In this document: piece after piece, positions 30,613 to 37,958 of the stretch
How the letters are laid out: each line of letters begins with the position of its first letter
How positions within the stretch are numbered: position 1 is the stretch's first letter
IMG/VR virus record: IMGVR_UViG_3300038549_000020
Location: 1 to 62,819 of that record
Source: a virus
Length of the DNA stretch: 62,819 nucleotides
Strand: one strand, 5' to 3'
The notes under the pieces: model-generated
Told to the model about the DNA's origin: nothing
The model's input: the letters and a program-made list of their open reading frames with translations, nothing else
Database searches by the model: none
Made by a program: the position numbers and the translations under genes

Positions 30613-31031
30613 GACGCACCTCCATGATCAGAAGGCTGCTGGTGGGCCCCCATCTCCGTCAGGCAAGCAAGGGCCTCAGTCAATTGGCCGCGCACCTCGG
30701 CCAGCTCGGAGCGCATCCGGTTGTACTGCCGCTCCACGGCCCGCGCGTGTTCCCCAATCTGGCGCTGCAACCCCACCTCGCGCGCCAGATACTCGACGTC
30801 GGCCATGACCTCGGGCGCCGGAATGATCACCTCGTCGACCTCCCGGTACCTCATGCCGCTGACCGGATCGACGCGATCATGGGTGAGCTCGCCGTCGCAG
30901 GTGGCCTTCGCCACGATCCGTTGGGCTTCATTGAGCCCGTACTTCCCCGCCTCGGACAGGTGAGCGGTGTAGCCGCGCTCGTTCGGACGCCACCACTTGC
31001 CATGCTGGTTCGACCAGATCAGGACCCACAT
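30609..31031 (-). CDS. Hypothetical protein, paralogue B with coiled coil
   Basis: 140 aa. Residues 1-~78 are the paralogue of the 94-aa gene (MWVLIWSNQHGKWWRPNERGYTAH). Residues ~80-130 add a coiled coil (VEYLAREVGLQRQIGEHARAVERQYNRMRSELAEVRGQLTEALACL). Start and stop overlap the neighbours. Function unknown. Confidence 0.65.
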   Translation of the reverse strand: MWVLIWSNQHGKWWRPNERGYTAHLSEAGKYGLNEAQRIVAKATCDGELTHDRVDPVSGMRYREVDEVIIPAPEVMADVEYLAREVGLQRQIGEHARAVERQYNRMRSELAEVRGQLTEALACLTEMGAHQQPSDHGGAS

Positions 31032-31381
31032 GAGACGGCCTCCTCGTACAAGTCGGACGAGTAGACCTTGGCCCGCTCACGCCCGTCGGTGATCTTCTCC
31101 GCCCAGTAGTCCGGGTTGATCCGCGCGAGGTTCCAACCCGCGCTTGGTCGGAAGAACTCGAACATGTTCGGCAGGCGGCGGAACGTGAACCCGTCGCGAT
31201 TTCCCCCGATGTGCAGGTGACCGGGCCAGGTGATGACGTCGAAGTGGCCGATCTCCGTGTTCGGCCGCTGGCACCGCAGGTGCCGGTACAGCCCGTCGTC
31301 GTGGAGGATCGTCAGCTGGTGCTCGGCGACGTCGCGGTCGAAGGTGGTCTTCAGGTAGTCGGGATAGGTGGGCCGAGTCAT
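31019..31381 (-). CDS. Hypothetical protein
   Basis: 120 aa from ATG 31381. RPTYPDYLKTTFDRDVAEHQLTILHDDGLYRHLRCQRPNTEIGHFDVITWPGHLHIGGNRDGFTFRRLPNMFEFFR is a conserved phage-type sequence with a probable alpha/beta fold. Overlaps both neighbours. I do not know its function. Confidence 0.68.
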   Translation of the reverse strand: MTRPTYPDYLKTTFDRDVAEHQLTILHDDGLYRHLRCQRPNTEIGHFDVITWPGHLHIGGNRDGFTFRRLPNMFEFFRPSAGWNLARINPDYWAEKITDGRERAKVYSSDLYEEAVSCGS

Positions 31382-31971
31382 GCCGCCACCTCCCGCTCCG
31401 CGTCGCAGCGATGCCCTGCGACCTGGTCGCACAGCTCTGACCACTTGGTGGCTGACGGGCCGAGGATGCCGGACGTCCGGACCGCAAGAGCCTCATCAGT
31501 CTTGGCGCACGCGACAGTGACGGTTGCGCCGTACTCATCCACGCTCACCAGCACTGTCGGATCGCACACGGCCACCATCTGCGGCCAGTCGGCCCGGGCG
31601 TGCCCGTGGGCCGCTGACTCCTCCTGCTCCGGCGTGAGCGGCCTGAGCGGGTACGCCTTCGGCTTCCATCCGGCGGCCCGCAGCTGTCGCGCGTCAGCCT
31701 CGGCAAGGTCGGCGCGGCGCTCCTGGACGCGACACTGACGGATAGCCTCAGCGGCGGCCTCGTGGGCGCGGACAGCCTCCGCGCGGGCCTCGGCCACCAG
31801 TGCGGCGGAGGCCTCCCGCTCACGCTGGATCGCGGGATTGGCCATCACTGCGGCACGGGTTTCGATCAGGTGTTCTATGTTTCTGGTCGTGTCGGCCAGG
31901 TTCGCGGCGATCTCGCGTACCGCATCGAGTGGATCGACCACAGTGGTCGACTGATCTATCGATTCATTCAT
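31378..31971 (-). CDS. Coiled-coil protein
   Basis: 197 aa from ATG 31971 (GAGGA upstream). Residues ~15-105 form an extended coiled coil (REIAANLADTTRNIEHLIETRAAVMANPAIQREREASAALVAEARAEAVRAHEAAAEAIRQCRVQERRADLAEADARQL). A C-terminal domain follows (QMVAVCDPTVLVSVDEYGATVTVACAK). Possibly structural or DNA-associated; no match known. Confidence 0.6.
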   Translation of the reverse strand: MNESIDQSTTVVDPLDAVREIAANLADTTRNIEHLIETRAAVMANPAIQREREASAALVAEARAEAVRAHEAAAEAIRQCRVQERRADLAEADARQLRAAGWKPKAYPLRPLTPEQEESAAHGHARADWPQMVAVCDPTVLVSVDEYGATVTVACAKTDEALAVRTSGILGPSATKWSELCDQVAGHRCDAEREVAA

Positions 31972-31994
31972 GATCATTTCCTCAGGATTTCTGG

Positions 31995-32282
31995 TCACGA
32001 CGCACCACTGCGCCGGGACCTGCGATGGCGTGCGGCATACGGACAGGTGGCGAAATGCGACCGGTACACGGCCCGCGCACCAAACAGGTCGGCGGGATTC
32101 GACACGACCTGGGCCAGCGGCCCGGCTGGACTGGAGGTCAGCAGGACGTTGCCGCCCCCGTGGTTGACGTCCACCGGCTCGGCGTCCACCGGCATGCGCC
32201 GACCGGACGCCCGTACGGTCGCCCAGATGATCGGGGCCTGGCAGGAGGTGCACCGACTCGTCGGATAGTCGGGTTGGGTCAT
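31995..32282 (-). CDS. Small zinc-finger protein
   Basis: 95 aa. CTSCQAPIIWATVRASGRRMPVDAEP is the classic opening of small phage zinc proteins of unknown function; a His-Phe-Ala-Thr-Cys segment near the C-terminus supplies the other ligands. Part of the early minus operon. Confidence 0.7.
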   Translation of the reverse strand: MTQPDYPTSRCTSCQAPIIWATVRASGRRMPVDAEPVDVNHGGGNVLLTSSPAGPLAQVVSNPADLFGARAVYRSHFATCPYAARHRRSRRSGAS

Positions 32283-32286
32283 CGGG

Positions 32287-32520
32287 TCACCCCCGGCCCA
32301 CGAGGTTGAGAGCCTGGGTGACGGCGGCGTGCACGTCGGTGGTGGTGCGGCGAGACTCCCGCTCGGCCTTCAGTTGGCGCTCCAGGGTCGCGATCCGCTC
32401 AGCCCTAACCTCGGACCGCCGCTGAGTGACCGTGTACAGGGCGACGGCCACGGTCGCCAGGGCGCTCATGGTCGCGGCGACCAGGGCCAGGCCGATCTCG
32501 ACCGCGAGGTGGTCGCTCAT
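32287..32520 (-). CDS. Small membrane protein with coiled coil
   Basis: 77 aa from ATG 32520, overlapping the GGDEF gene stop. One membrane helix (IGLALVAATMSALATVAVALYTV) is followed by a charged coiled coil (RRSEVRAERIATLERQLKAERESRR). It is translationally coupled to the GGDEF protein and could anchor it or respond to its product; that is a guess. Confidence 0.62.
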   Translation of the reverse strand: MSDHLAVEIGLALVAATMSALATVAVALYTVTQRRSEVRAERIATLERQLKAERESRRTTTDVHAAVTQALNLVGRG

Positions 32521-33536
32521 GCCGCCACCTCCCGCCCGTACTGGCATCCGGGGCAGTCGACCCCGTCACCGAGGCATTCACACGGCGGGGCGTCCCGCAC
32601 CGTGCGCCGGATCTCCTCGGCAACCGGGGGCGGCATAACCCGGCGACCATCGGAGGGTAGGGAGGCGGGATCTCTGCGCCGCTGGGCCTTGGCGCAGTAC
32701 ATCCCGCGATCGGCCACCATCAAGGCATCACGCAGGGTGGTTGAGGGTCTGACGGGGGCAACGCCAACCGAGGCGGACACCTCCACGACCACCCCGCAGG
32801 TGAGCATGATTGGCGGCCCCAGGAGGGCATCCACGGACTTCGCCGCGACCATCGGGACGCCCTCGACCACGAGCGCGAACTCATCGCCACCGAGCCGTAC
32901 GGCGGCGAGGCACCCCTGCGTCAGGGGGAGCCTGACGGCCACGGCCCGCAGGACCTCGTCACCGGCGGCGTGACCGTATGTGTCGTTGACGACCTTGAAC
33001 CAGTCCAGGTCGACCAGGAGCAGCCCGGTCGCCTCGGCCAGCGGCCAGCGTGTCGTCAGCCACCGCCGGTTGGGGAGTCCGGTCAGATCGTCTCGATACG
33101 CCAGACGCTCGGCGTCCTGGCGCAGGAGACGCTCGATCGCGAGCGTCTCCTCGGCGGCCAGGGCGGCATGCTCTGCTGCGGCCAGCTGGGCCCGCACCAG
33201 GCGCAGGTCGTCATGTGCGGCCGTCAGGGCGTCCTCGGCCCCAACGAGAGCGACGACCAGATCCGCCCGATCGGTGGCGCCCAGCTCCGCCAGTGCGTCC
33301 CGCAGCTGCTCATCCAGCGCGGAGGCGGGAATGGCCGGGGCTGGCAGATTGGCCCATGCCAGCCCCGGCCCGTCCGGCCGTGGCGGGAGGTCGCCACCAC
33401 AGCCGGATGCACCAGCGTCACGGCGCCGGTGCGGATCCCCGGGAGGCATAGGGGAACACCCCCCCGGGGTTGGTGTGGCCCGCCGGCCGGGCCCTCCCTC
33501 CTGGCCGGCGGGAGATGTGGAGGCGTGCGCTGTCAT
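32517..33536 (-). CDS. GGDEF diguanylate-cyclase-like protein
   Basis: 339 aa from ATG 33536 (ATGA overlap). Residues ~1-70 are disordered and Pro/Gly-rich, ~98-145 form a coiled coil, ~147-300 a GGDEF domain: DDLTGLPNRRWL, the metal site LLLVDLDWFKVVNDTYGHAAGD (D176) and the intact signature GGDEF at 216-220. The inhibitory RxxD site expected upstream is not seen. The end has PPCECLGDGVDCPGCQ, a possible zinc site. All core catalytic residues are present, so synthesis of c-di-GMP or another cyclic dinucleotide is likely. Unusual in an early lytic phage operon. Confidence 0.85.
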   Translation of the reverse strand: MTAHASTSPAGQEGGPGRRATPTPGGCSPMPPGDPHRRRDAGASGCGGDLPPRPDGPGLAWANLPAPAIPASALDEQLRDALAELGATDRADLVVALVGAEDALTAAHDDLRLVRAQLAAAEHAALAAEETLAIERLLRQDAERLAYRDDLTGLPNRRWLTTRWPLAEATGLLLVDLDWFKVVNDTYGHAAGDEVLRAVAVRLPLTQGCLAAVRLGGDEFALVVEGVPMVAAKSVDALLGPPIMLTCGVVVEVSASVGVAPVRPSTTLRDALMVADRGMYCAKAQRRRDPASLPSDGRRVMPPPVAEEIRRTVRDAPPCECLGDGVDCPGCQYGREVAA

Positions 33537-34495
33537 GACGCATCGCCTGGCGTGGTGATCGGCGAGCCATCCGGCCAGCAACGCCGACAGCCGAAGGTCG
33601 CGCCGTGGTCGCGGGCGGCCTGGGCTGCGGTCATCCGGATACCTGTGCGCATGGACCGCCCACAGGCGGTCAGCGCAGCGCCAGGTCTGCCGAAGGTGGC
33701 GTCCGGATCCCGCCCGTCGGTGGGGCGGTGTGCGGCGATCCCCTTGCGGGTGGTGGCGATCCACGCTGGATCGAACCAACCCGACCCCTCCAGGCCGGAG
33801 GGGTCGGCAGTGATCGCAACCCATCCGCGCACTTCGACGACCATGTCAAGCACGTTGGAGTGTCCGGCAGCCCAGCCGGTGCGGTAGTGATCATGCGGAC
33901 TGGAGCTGCGCACCTTGCTGTATACGTGCGGCCCGATGTCGAGGGCCCGCGCCCAGTCTGCGATGTACTCCGGCCGGTCGGTCTCGACCCGGATCTTGAC
34001 CTCGTCGCTGTAGTACCCCACTTCGATCTCCATCGGTGACGACAGCCCGTCGCCGACTAGGCGGGCAATGACGCCCCAGATGCCGCGGGCGGGGCTGGCG
34101 GGAGACTGCTGATCGGCGTCCGGGGATGCGGCACCCCTGGCGGCCGCACCCCCGGACGTGGCGGACCCATCCGGGACCTGGTCCGCCCTCTCCCCGACAG
34201 GTGGGGGAGTCTGATCGGCGGACGGTGACGGGGATGTGACACCGTCCGCCGAGTCTGTGCTGGCCGGGCCGTAGGCGACGACCATGTCGCCCTCGATGAC
34301 GACCGTGGCGGCATTGATGTACTTGCTCGTCGCGAGCAGCCGCTCGACACGGTCGCGGGTGTTCTCGACCGTGTCATCGCCCAGGGTGCCAATGAGGCAC
34401 CGCTCGGCGTCCGTGACGACCCACCGAGGCGGGTCGTAGATGTCGTTGCGGATCGCCGTGGCGACGGCGCCGAGGCCGGGAGGTGGGGAGGCCAT
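33533..34495 (-). CDS. Hypothetical protein of early operon
   Basis: 320 aa from ATG 34495 (GTG 34498 also possible). Residues 1-~75: AIRNDIYDPPRWVVTDAERCLIGTLGDDTVENTRDRVERLLATSKYINAATVVI. A disordered Pro/Ser/Ala linker follows (~85-140), then MEIEVGYYSDEVKIRVETDRPEYIADWARAL and a C-terminal part with GCRRCWPDGSP. Two folded domains, no known motif. Encoded directly before the GGDEF gene. Confidence 0.6.
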   Translation of the reverse strand: MASPPPGLGAVATAIRNDIYDPPRWVVTDAERCLIGTLGDDTVENTRDRVERLLATSKYINAATVVIEGDMVVAYGPASTDSADGVTSPSPSADQTPPPVGERADQVPDGSATSGGAAARGAASPDADQQSPASPARGIWGVIARLVGDGLSSPMEIEVGYYSDEVKIRVETDRPEYIADWARALDIGPHVYSKVRSSSPHDHYRTGWAAGHSNVLDMVVEVRGWVAITADPSGLEGSGWFDPAWIATTRKGIAAHRPTDGRDPDATFGRPGAALTACGRSMRTGIRMTAAQAARDHGATFGCRRCWPDGSPITTPGDAS

Positions 34496-35322
34496 CACAT
34501 GCCCTCGATTCGTCCCGAGATGAAACCGAAGTCGGCCTTGATGTCGCCGATCGGGGCCACGGTGGAGGTGCTCCACCGGTAGGTGATGGGGTCCTGGATC
34601 TCTCGGCGCACGACCGGGCCGCCGATGAGGTCCGCGAGGCGGCGGGTGGCCGCCAGGGAGGCGTCCTCGTCGGCCTCCCAGTCGCTCTCGTCGTCGACGT
34701 ACACAGAGGTGCTGCCCCCGACCCGGACGGCCCCGACCTGCGGCGCCTCGGGCCTCTCCAGGAGATCCGCCAGGCGACGCAGGCCTGCGGCAACGCCCGC
34801 GTTGGGGTGGACGCTCGCGGCTGGGTACACGGTGACGCTGGCGTTGGTCCCATCGGAGGAGATGTCAATGACGACCTCGCCGGTCGGCGTGCCCTCACCG
34901 ACCAGCTGCGACACCAACTGGGCCGCGACCGCGTTGGTGTCGTGGATGGGGCGCTCGATGATGCCGATGCGCTGGCCGGCGGGTGCCTCGACATCCCAGG
35001 CGCCACGGGCCGGAGCCCACAGCGCGACAGCCAGCGGCGTGCCGAGGGTCCACCGGTTGAGAGCGGCCGCGATGGTGCAGGCCTGCTCCCACCGGGCCAG
35101 CAGGTCATCCTCGTCCTCGAAGTCGCCGGAAATATCGGACCAGTAGAGGAGCGTGTCCCTGGAGGGGGTCTCTCCGTAGGGGTGCTCCCCGCGCACGACG
35201 GAGATCTCGACATCGACGGTCTCGTCCACCCCGGCAGGGGTGGGGTACCCCTGCCCTGATGTGTCCGTGCAGATTGCCCGCCAGGGGCCGTGCGTGGCGT
35301 CCCTGGCTTGAGTGGGATTCAT
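34495..35322 (-). CDS. Hypothetical protein of early operon
   Basis: 275 aa from ATG 35322, which has a perfect AGGAGG seven bases upstream. Acidic; contains DVEISVVRGEHPYGETPSRDTLLYWSDISGDFEDEDDLLARWEQACTIAAALNRWT and TGEVVIDISSDGTNASVTVYPAAS. The strong ribosome site and its position after two hairpins suggest high expression when the operon is read through. No family recognised. Confidence 0.62.
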   Translation of the reverse strand: MNPTQARDATHGPWRAICTDTSGQGYPTPAGVDETVDVEISVVRGEHPYGETPSRDTLLYWSDISGDFEDEDDLLARWEQACTIAAALNRWTLGTPLAVALWAPARGAWDVEAPAGQRIGIIERPIHDTNAVAAQLVSQLVGEGTPTGEVVIDISSDGTNASVTVYPAASVHPNAGVAAGLRRLADLLERPEAPQVGAVRVGGSTSVYVDDESDWEADEDASLAATRRLADLIGGPVVRREIQDPITYRWSTSTVAPIGDIKADFGFISGRIEGM

Positions 35323-35368
35323 TCCGTATCCTCCTAGGTGCTTGTTTCGTTGTTCGGCATCTCGCCAG

Positions 35369-35447
35369 GCGCCCCCGTTGACGCGCGGGGGCGCTTTGCT
35401 GTCGGGTCCGGCCTGGGTGGATCGCTCCCATCCCAAGCCGGACCGAC
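35369..35447 (-). terminator. Tandem hairpins after the cro-like gene
   Basis: Two strong stems: GTCCGGC/GCCGGAC (extended, 35401-35447) and GCGCCCCCG/CGGGGGCGC (35369-35394). They lie between the cro-like gene and the next early gene, so early transcripts must pass them; this resembles the tR site after lambda cro and implies attenuation, antitermination or a second promoter. Confidence 0.6.
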
Positions 35448-35449
35448 GT

Positions 35450-35686
35450 CTATGCGGCGGCCGAGAGTGGCTGTGCGATGAGGTCGCGTGGGTCGACGCC
35501 CAGCTCGTGCGCGATCGCTTCGAGATCGCTCAGGCTGATTTCGGCCTTGCCATTGATGCGCACGGTCAGGTACTTGACCGTCCAGCCGAGACGCCTGGCC
35601 AGCTCGGTGGCCCTGAGCGGCGGATCCTGGCGCGCCATTTCGACCCTGATGCCGACTCTGGCCAGCTGTACCAAGGTGTGTTCCAT
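35450..35686 (-). CDS. Cro-like HTH protein
   Basis: 78 aa. A single Cro/C1 HTH (VGIRVEMARQDPPLRATELARRLGWTVKYLTVRINGKAEISLSDLEAIAHELGVDPRDLI). Closely similar in layout to the divergent repressor's HTH. It is transcribed leaderlessly from a promoter overlapping an operator and starts the lytic operon, the position of cro. Expected to turn down the repressor. Confidence 0.8.
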   Translation of the reverse strand: MEHTLVQLARVGIRVEMARQDPPLRATELARRLGWTVKYLTVRINGKAEISLSDLEAIAHELGVDPRDLIAQPLSAAA

Positions 35687-35692
35687 GCATCT

Positions 35693-35754
35693 AGTTTCTT
35701 GCCTAGCGGGGAAGACGTCAACCCGTGACAGTAAGCTCATGTCATGGCAAGAAA
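35693..35754. promoter_or_regulatory. Early promoter with inverted operator sites
   Basis: Minus strand: TTGACG (35721-35716), 17 bases, GAAACT (35698-35693), then six bases and ATG 35686. The 9-base sequence TTTCTTGCC at 35695-35703 overlaps the -10, and its complement GGCAAGAAA lies at 35746-35754, giving two candidate half-sites or operators for the repressor and Cro-like protein. Confidence 0.7.
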
Positions 35755-35810
35755 ATTTCGCACCTCATCGGGATGTGCGTCTCACGTAGGGGGTTGCGTA
35801 CAGCCCGGTC

Positions 35811-36248
35811 ATGGAAGACTCTTGCGGTATGGGCACGCAGGGAACCGCTACGGCAACCACGCTCCAGGCGAGGGTCGCCACTGAGATCCGCGTCGAGCTG
35901 GCCAGGCAGAACATCAGGGCGTCTGAGCTGGCGAGACGACTGAACGAGGCGGACAAGTGGGTGAGTATTCGCCTGCGGGGGCTGACGCCGATCACACTGA
36001 CTGACCTGGAGCGGATCGGCAAGGCTCTCAGGGTGGATCCGGCCGCCCTGCTACCCCGTGGCCGCCCAAACGGGTCGATCGAGAAATACCATGATCTCGC
36101 CAGCGAGCCAAATGGCGATGAGATCGCACCGATTGGACGACCACGGTCGGGCACCGGTCGTTACGGCGGCCCTGAAGGGGATCGCCGCCCCCGACCGATA
36201 ACACAGTCCGTGTACCCACTGTCACGAGCGGTTCCCGTAGCCGCATAG
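35811..36248 (+). CDS. Immunity repressor
   Basis: 145 aa from ATG 35811; TACAGC lies six bases upstream (leaderless). Residues ~20-78 are the HTH (LQARVATEIRVELARQNIRASELARRLNEADKWVSIRLRGLTPITLTDLERIGKALRVDPAALL). The C-terminal ~65 residues are basic and disordered, with no peptidase domain, and end SRAVPVAA; the AA end resembles a degradation tag. Immediately upstream of and in line with the integrase, divergent from cro, the arrangement of phages with integration-dependent immunity. Confidence 0.78.
   Translation: MEDSCGMGTQGTATATTLQARVATEIRVELARQNIRASELARRLNEADKWVSIRLRGLTPITLTDLERIGKALRVDPAALLPRGRPNGSIEKYHDLASEPNGDEIAPIGRPRSGTGRYGGPEGDRRPRPITQSVYPLSRAVPVAA
36144..36197. other. Dyad-rich region in the repressor 3' end, candidate attP
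   Basis: CGGTCGGG (36144-36151) and CCCGACCG (36190-36197) are inverted, with further internal dyads (GGCGG...CCGCC). It lies in the repressor coding region next to int. In phages with integration-dependent immunity attP lies at this point in the repressor gene. No tRNA-like core was recognised, so the assignment is tentative. Confidence 0.3.
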
Positions 36249-36254
36249 TCGGGC

Positions 36255-37085
36255 ATGGGACTCATCGAGGAGTATCTTGACGAACTTCGGAGCATGGGCC
36301 GCTCCGAAGAGACCATCCGTTACACCCGGACCACCCTCCACCAGGCTGACCGCGCCGACCAGTTCGAACTCGGCCTATGCCTGGCCAGTCGCAACGAAGT
36401 TCAGGCATGGCTCAGACGCCCCACACGCGGGGGGAAGCGACTCGCCCCCAATACCCTCGCGAACAACTTCGACCGGTTGCGCGGATTCTTTCGCTGGGCC
36501 CATGGCCAGGGAAAACTTGATTGGGATCCGATGGCGTCCCTCACCCCACCAGGCAGACCGAAGGGCGTGCCGCGACCGGTCACCGATGACCAACTGGCGC
36601 TGATCGTCGCCAGCGTGCGGCACGCGATCCGGATCGCCGCGCTCCTGGCCGCGTGGGAGGGCATGCGCGCCGGAGAGATCGCCCGCATCGATCGAGAGGA
36701 CATCACCCCGGGTGGGGTGATCGTCTACGGCAAGGGTGGTCGTCAGCGGGTCGTGCCCACCCATCCGCTCGTGGCGGCCGAGGTGGCATCTCTCGCCCCC
36801 GGCAATCTCATGGCCCAGCTGGGAGTGCGGCCCGCAGCTCAGGCCGTGACATCCACCAGTGGGTATGAGTTCGGCAAGCTGGGCCTGGACGTCACCTTGC
36901 ACCAGTTGCGGCACTGGTTCGCCACGACATTGATCAACGCTGGGTGGTCGACCAGGGTCGTGCAGGTCCTCCTCGGGCACGCCTCGGTGGCGACCACGGA
37001 GGTGTACACCGAGGTTGCCGGCCACAATCTCGGCCAGGCCGTGGCGGGCCTGCCCAGTCTTGGACTGGACGGACCCGCCACATGA
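36255..37085 (+). CDS. int: Tyrosine integrase
   Basis: 276 aa. N-terminal SAM-like domain (LIEEYLDELRSMGRSEETIRYTRTTL) and catalytic domain with R138 (EGMRAGEI), K160 (YGKGGRQRVV), H216xxR219 (LHQLRHWFAT), H242 (LLGHASVATTEVY) and nucleophile Y251, the full R-K-H-R-H-Y set. Starts six bases after the repressor stop, so the two are one operon. The protein is short and lacks an obvious arm-binding domain, as in compact actinophage and XerC-like integrases. Confidence 0.9.
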   Translation: MGLIEEYLDELRSMGRSEETIRYTRTTLHQADRADQFELGLCLASRNEVQAWLRRPTRGGKRLAPNTLANNFDRLRGFFRWAHGQGKLDWDPMASLTPPGRPKGVPRPVTDDQLALIVASVRHAIRIAALLAAWEGMRAGEIARIDREDITPGGVIVYGKGGRQRVVPTHPLVAAEVASLAPGNLMAQLGVRPAAQAVTSTSGYEFGKLGLDVTLHQLRHWFATTLINAGWSTRVVQVLLGHASVATTEVYTEVAGHNLGQAVAGLPSLGLDGPAT

Positions 37086-37088
37086 TGA

Positions 37089-37505
37089 TCATCTATTGGG
37101 TTGGTGTCCGGGTCGCTGGGGTCGCATCCCCAGCAGCTCGGCCGCCGCTGTCTGGTCGAGGTGGCCGGCGTGCAGGAGTCGCCGCACCATCTCGGTCAGG
37201 TGTCCGTGATGGTGCGGCCGCGCATGTTCACGCTGCCGCAGCACGTGGACCACCCCGCCGGCCGCCGTGACAGCGGCGGTCAGGGCGTCGTCGTCGAGGG
37301 CGGTGATGACCGCCTCGGCGAGGTTGTGACGGATGAGGGCGGCGGCCGCGCGTGGATCCCACGCGTAGGCCACGACCTCGGCGTCGGGGTGATGGCGCAG
37401 GACTGCCGCCGTGAGGCGGTGACGGGACTGATGATCGTCGCGGGTAGACGGTGGCATGTGGAGGATCGCTCTCATGCCGTGATCAACGACCGGATAGTTA
37501 GGCAT
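37089..37505 (-). CDS. Hypothetical protein next to integrase
   Basis: 138 aa, converging on the integrase stop. HRLTAAVLRHHPDAEVVAYAWDPRAAAALIRHNLAEAVITALDDDALTAAVTAAGGVVHVLR has the alternation of a small Rossmann-like or resolvase-N-like fold, but no catalytic Ser is present. The C-terminus is an HTH-like segment (MVRRLLHAGHLDQTAAAELLGMRP). Could be a recombination directionality factor by location; not supported by motif. Confidence 0.6.
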   Translation of the reverse strand: MPNYPVVDHGMRAILHMPPSTRDDHQSRHRLTAAVLRHHPDAEVVAYAWDPRAAAALIRHNLAEAVITALDDDALTAAVTAAGGVVHVLRQREHARPHHHGHLTEMVRRLLHAGHLDQTAAAELLGMRPQRPGHQPNR

Positions 37506-37548
37506 GCGAACATTTACGTTCGCGGTGGTACGGCCTACGGGGTCGTAC

Positions 37549-37791
37549 TCACGGGTAGCCTGCGGTCCGACACGCGGTCACCAGCGCCAACAGCTGATCC
37601 AACGAAGACAGCGACGCCGACGCCTCGGCATCGGTCATACGGGCAGCGTTCGCGTCGATCACGGCCCGCTCCAGACTCTGGCCAGCGGCGGACACGACAG
37701 GGATGGTCGACGCTGCGGCATCATCGCCGATCTTCGTCAGCGTCGCCAGCAGCCAGTCACGGTCCCCGACGACCAGCGGGATCGGGATCAA
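37549..37791 (-). CDS. Helical protein, possibly the rest of the lipoprotein
   Basis: 80 aa as read from TTG 37791, overlapping the lipoprotein frame by 35 bases. DRDWLLATLTKIGDDAAASTIPVVSAAGQSLERAVIDANAARMTDAEASASLSSLDQLLALVTACRTAGYP is mostly helical. Its frame enters at the point where the lipoprotein frame runs out; one base change would fuse them into a ~120-aa lipoprotein. Either two overlapping genes or one disrupted gene. Confidence 0.5.
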   Translation of the reverse strand: MIPIPLVVGDRDWLLATLTKIGDDAAASTIPVVSAAGQSLERAVIDANAARMTDAEASASLSSLDQLLALVTACRTAGYP

Positions 37792-37918
37792 CGGAGACGG
37801 ATGGATTGGGTGTCCACTGTGGCAGCGACGGCGCAGCGGTCGCGGACGATCCGGACGACGAACATCCGGCGACGCACAGAGCCGCCAGGGAGGCGGCGAG
37901 GAGGGAGAGTCGTGTCAT
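37757..37918 (-). CDS. Small lipoprotein (lipobox CVAGC)
   Basis: 53 aa from ATG 37918. MTRLSLLAASLAALCVAGC is a textbook lipoprotein signal with the modified Cys at residue 19, followed by a Ser/Pro-rich mature part. Adjacent to the immunity genes, so it may be made in the prophage and act in superinfection exclusion, as short phage lipoproteins do elsewhere. The short mature part and the overlapping downstream frame raise the possibility of a frameshift. Confidence 0.6.
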   Translation of the reverse strand: MTRLSLLAASLAALCVAGCSSSGSSATAAPSLPQWTPNPSVSVDPDPAGRRGP

Positions 37919-37958
37919 GCGGGCAGCGTGACCCCTCAGGGCGAGCAGGACACCACAG

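Noticed and set aside
33760-33800. GGATCGAACCAACCC as a tRNA end
   Set aside because: It is inside a coding gene and lacks any matching arms.
37089-37505. Serine recombinase or excisionase
   Set aside because: No catalytic Ser motif and no clear winged-helix excisionase signature; location next to int alone is not enough.
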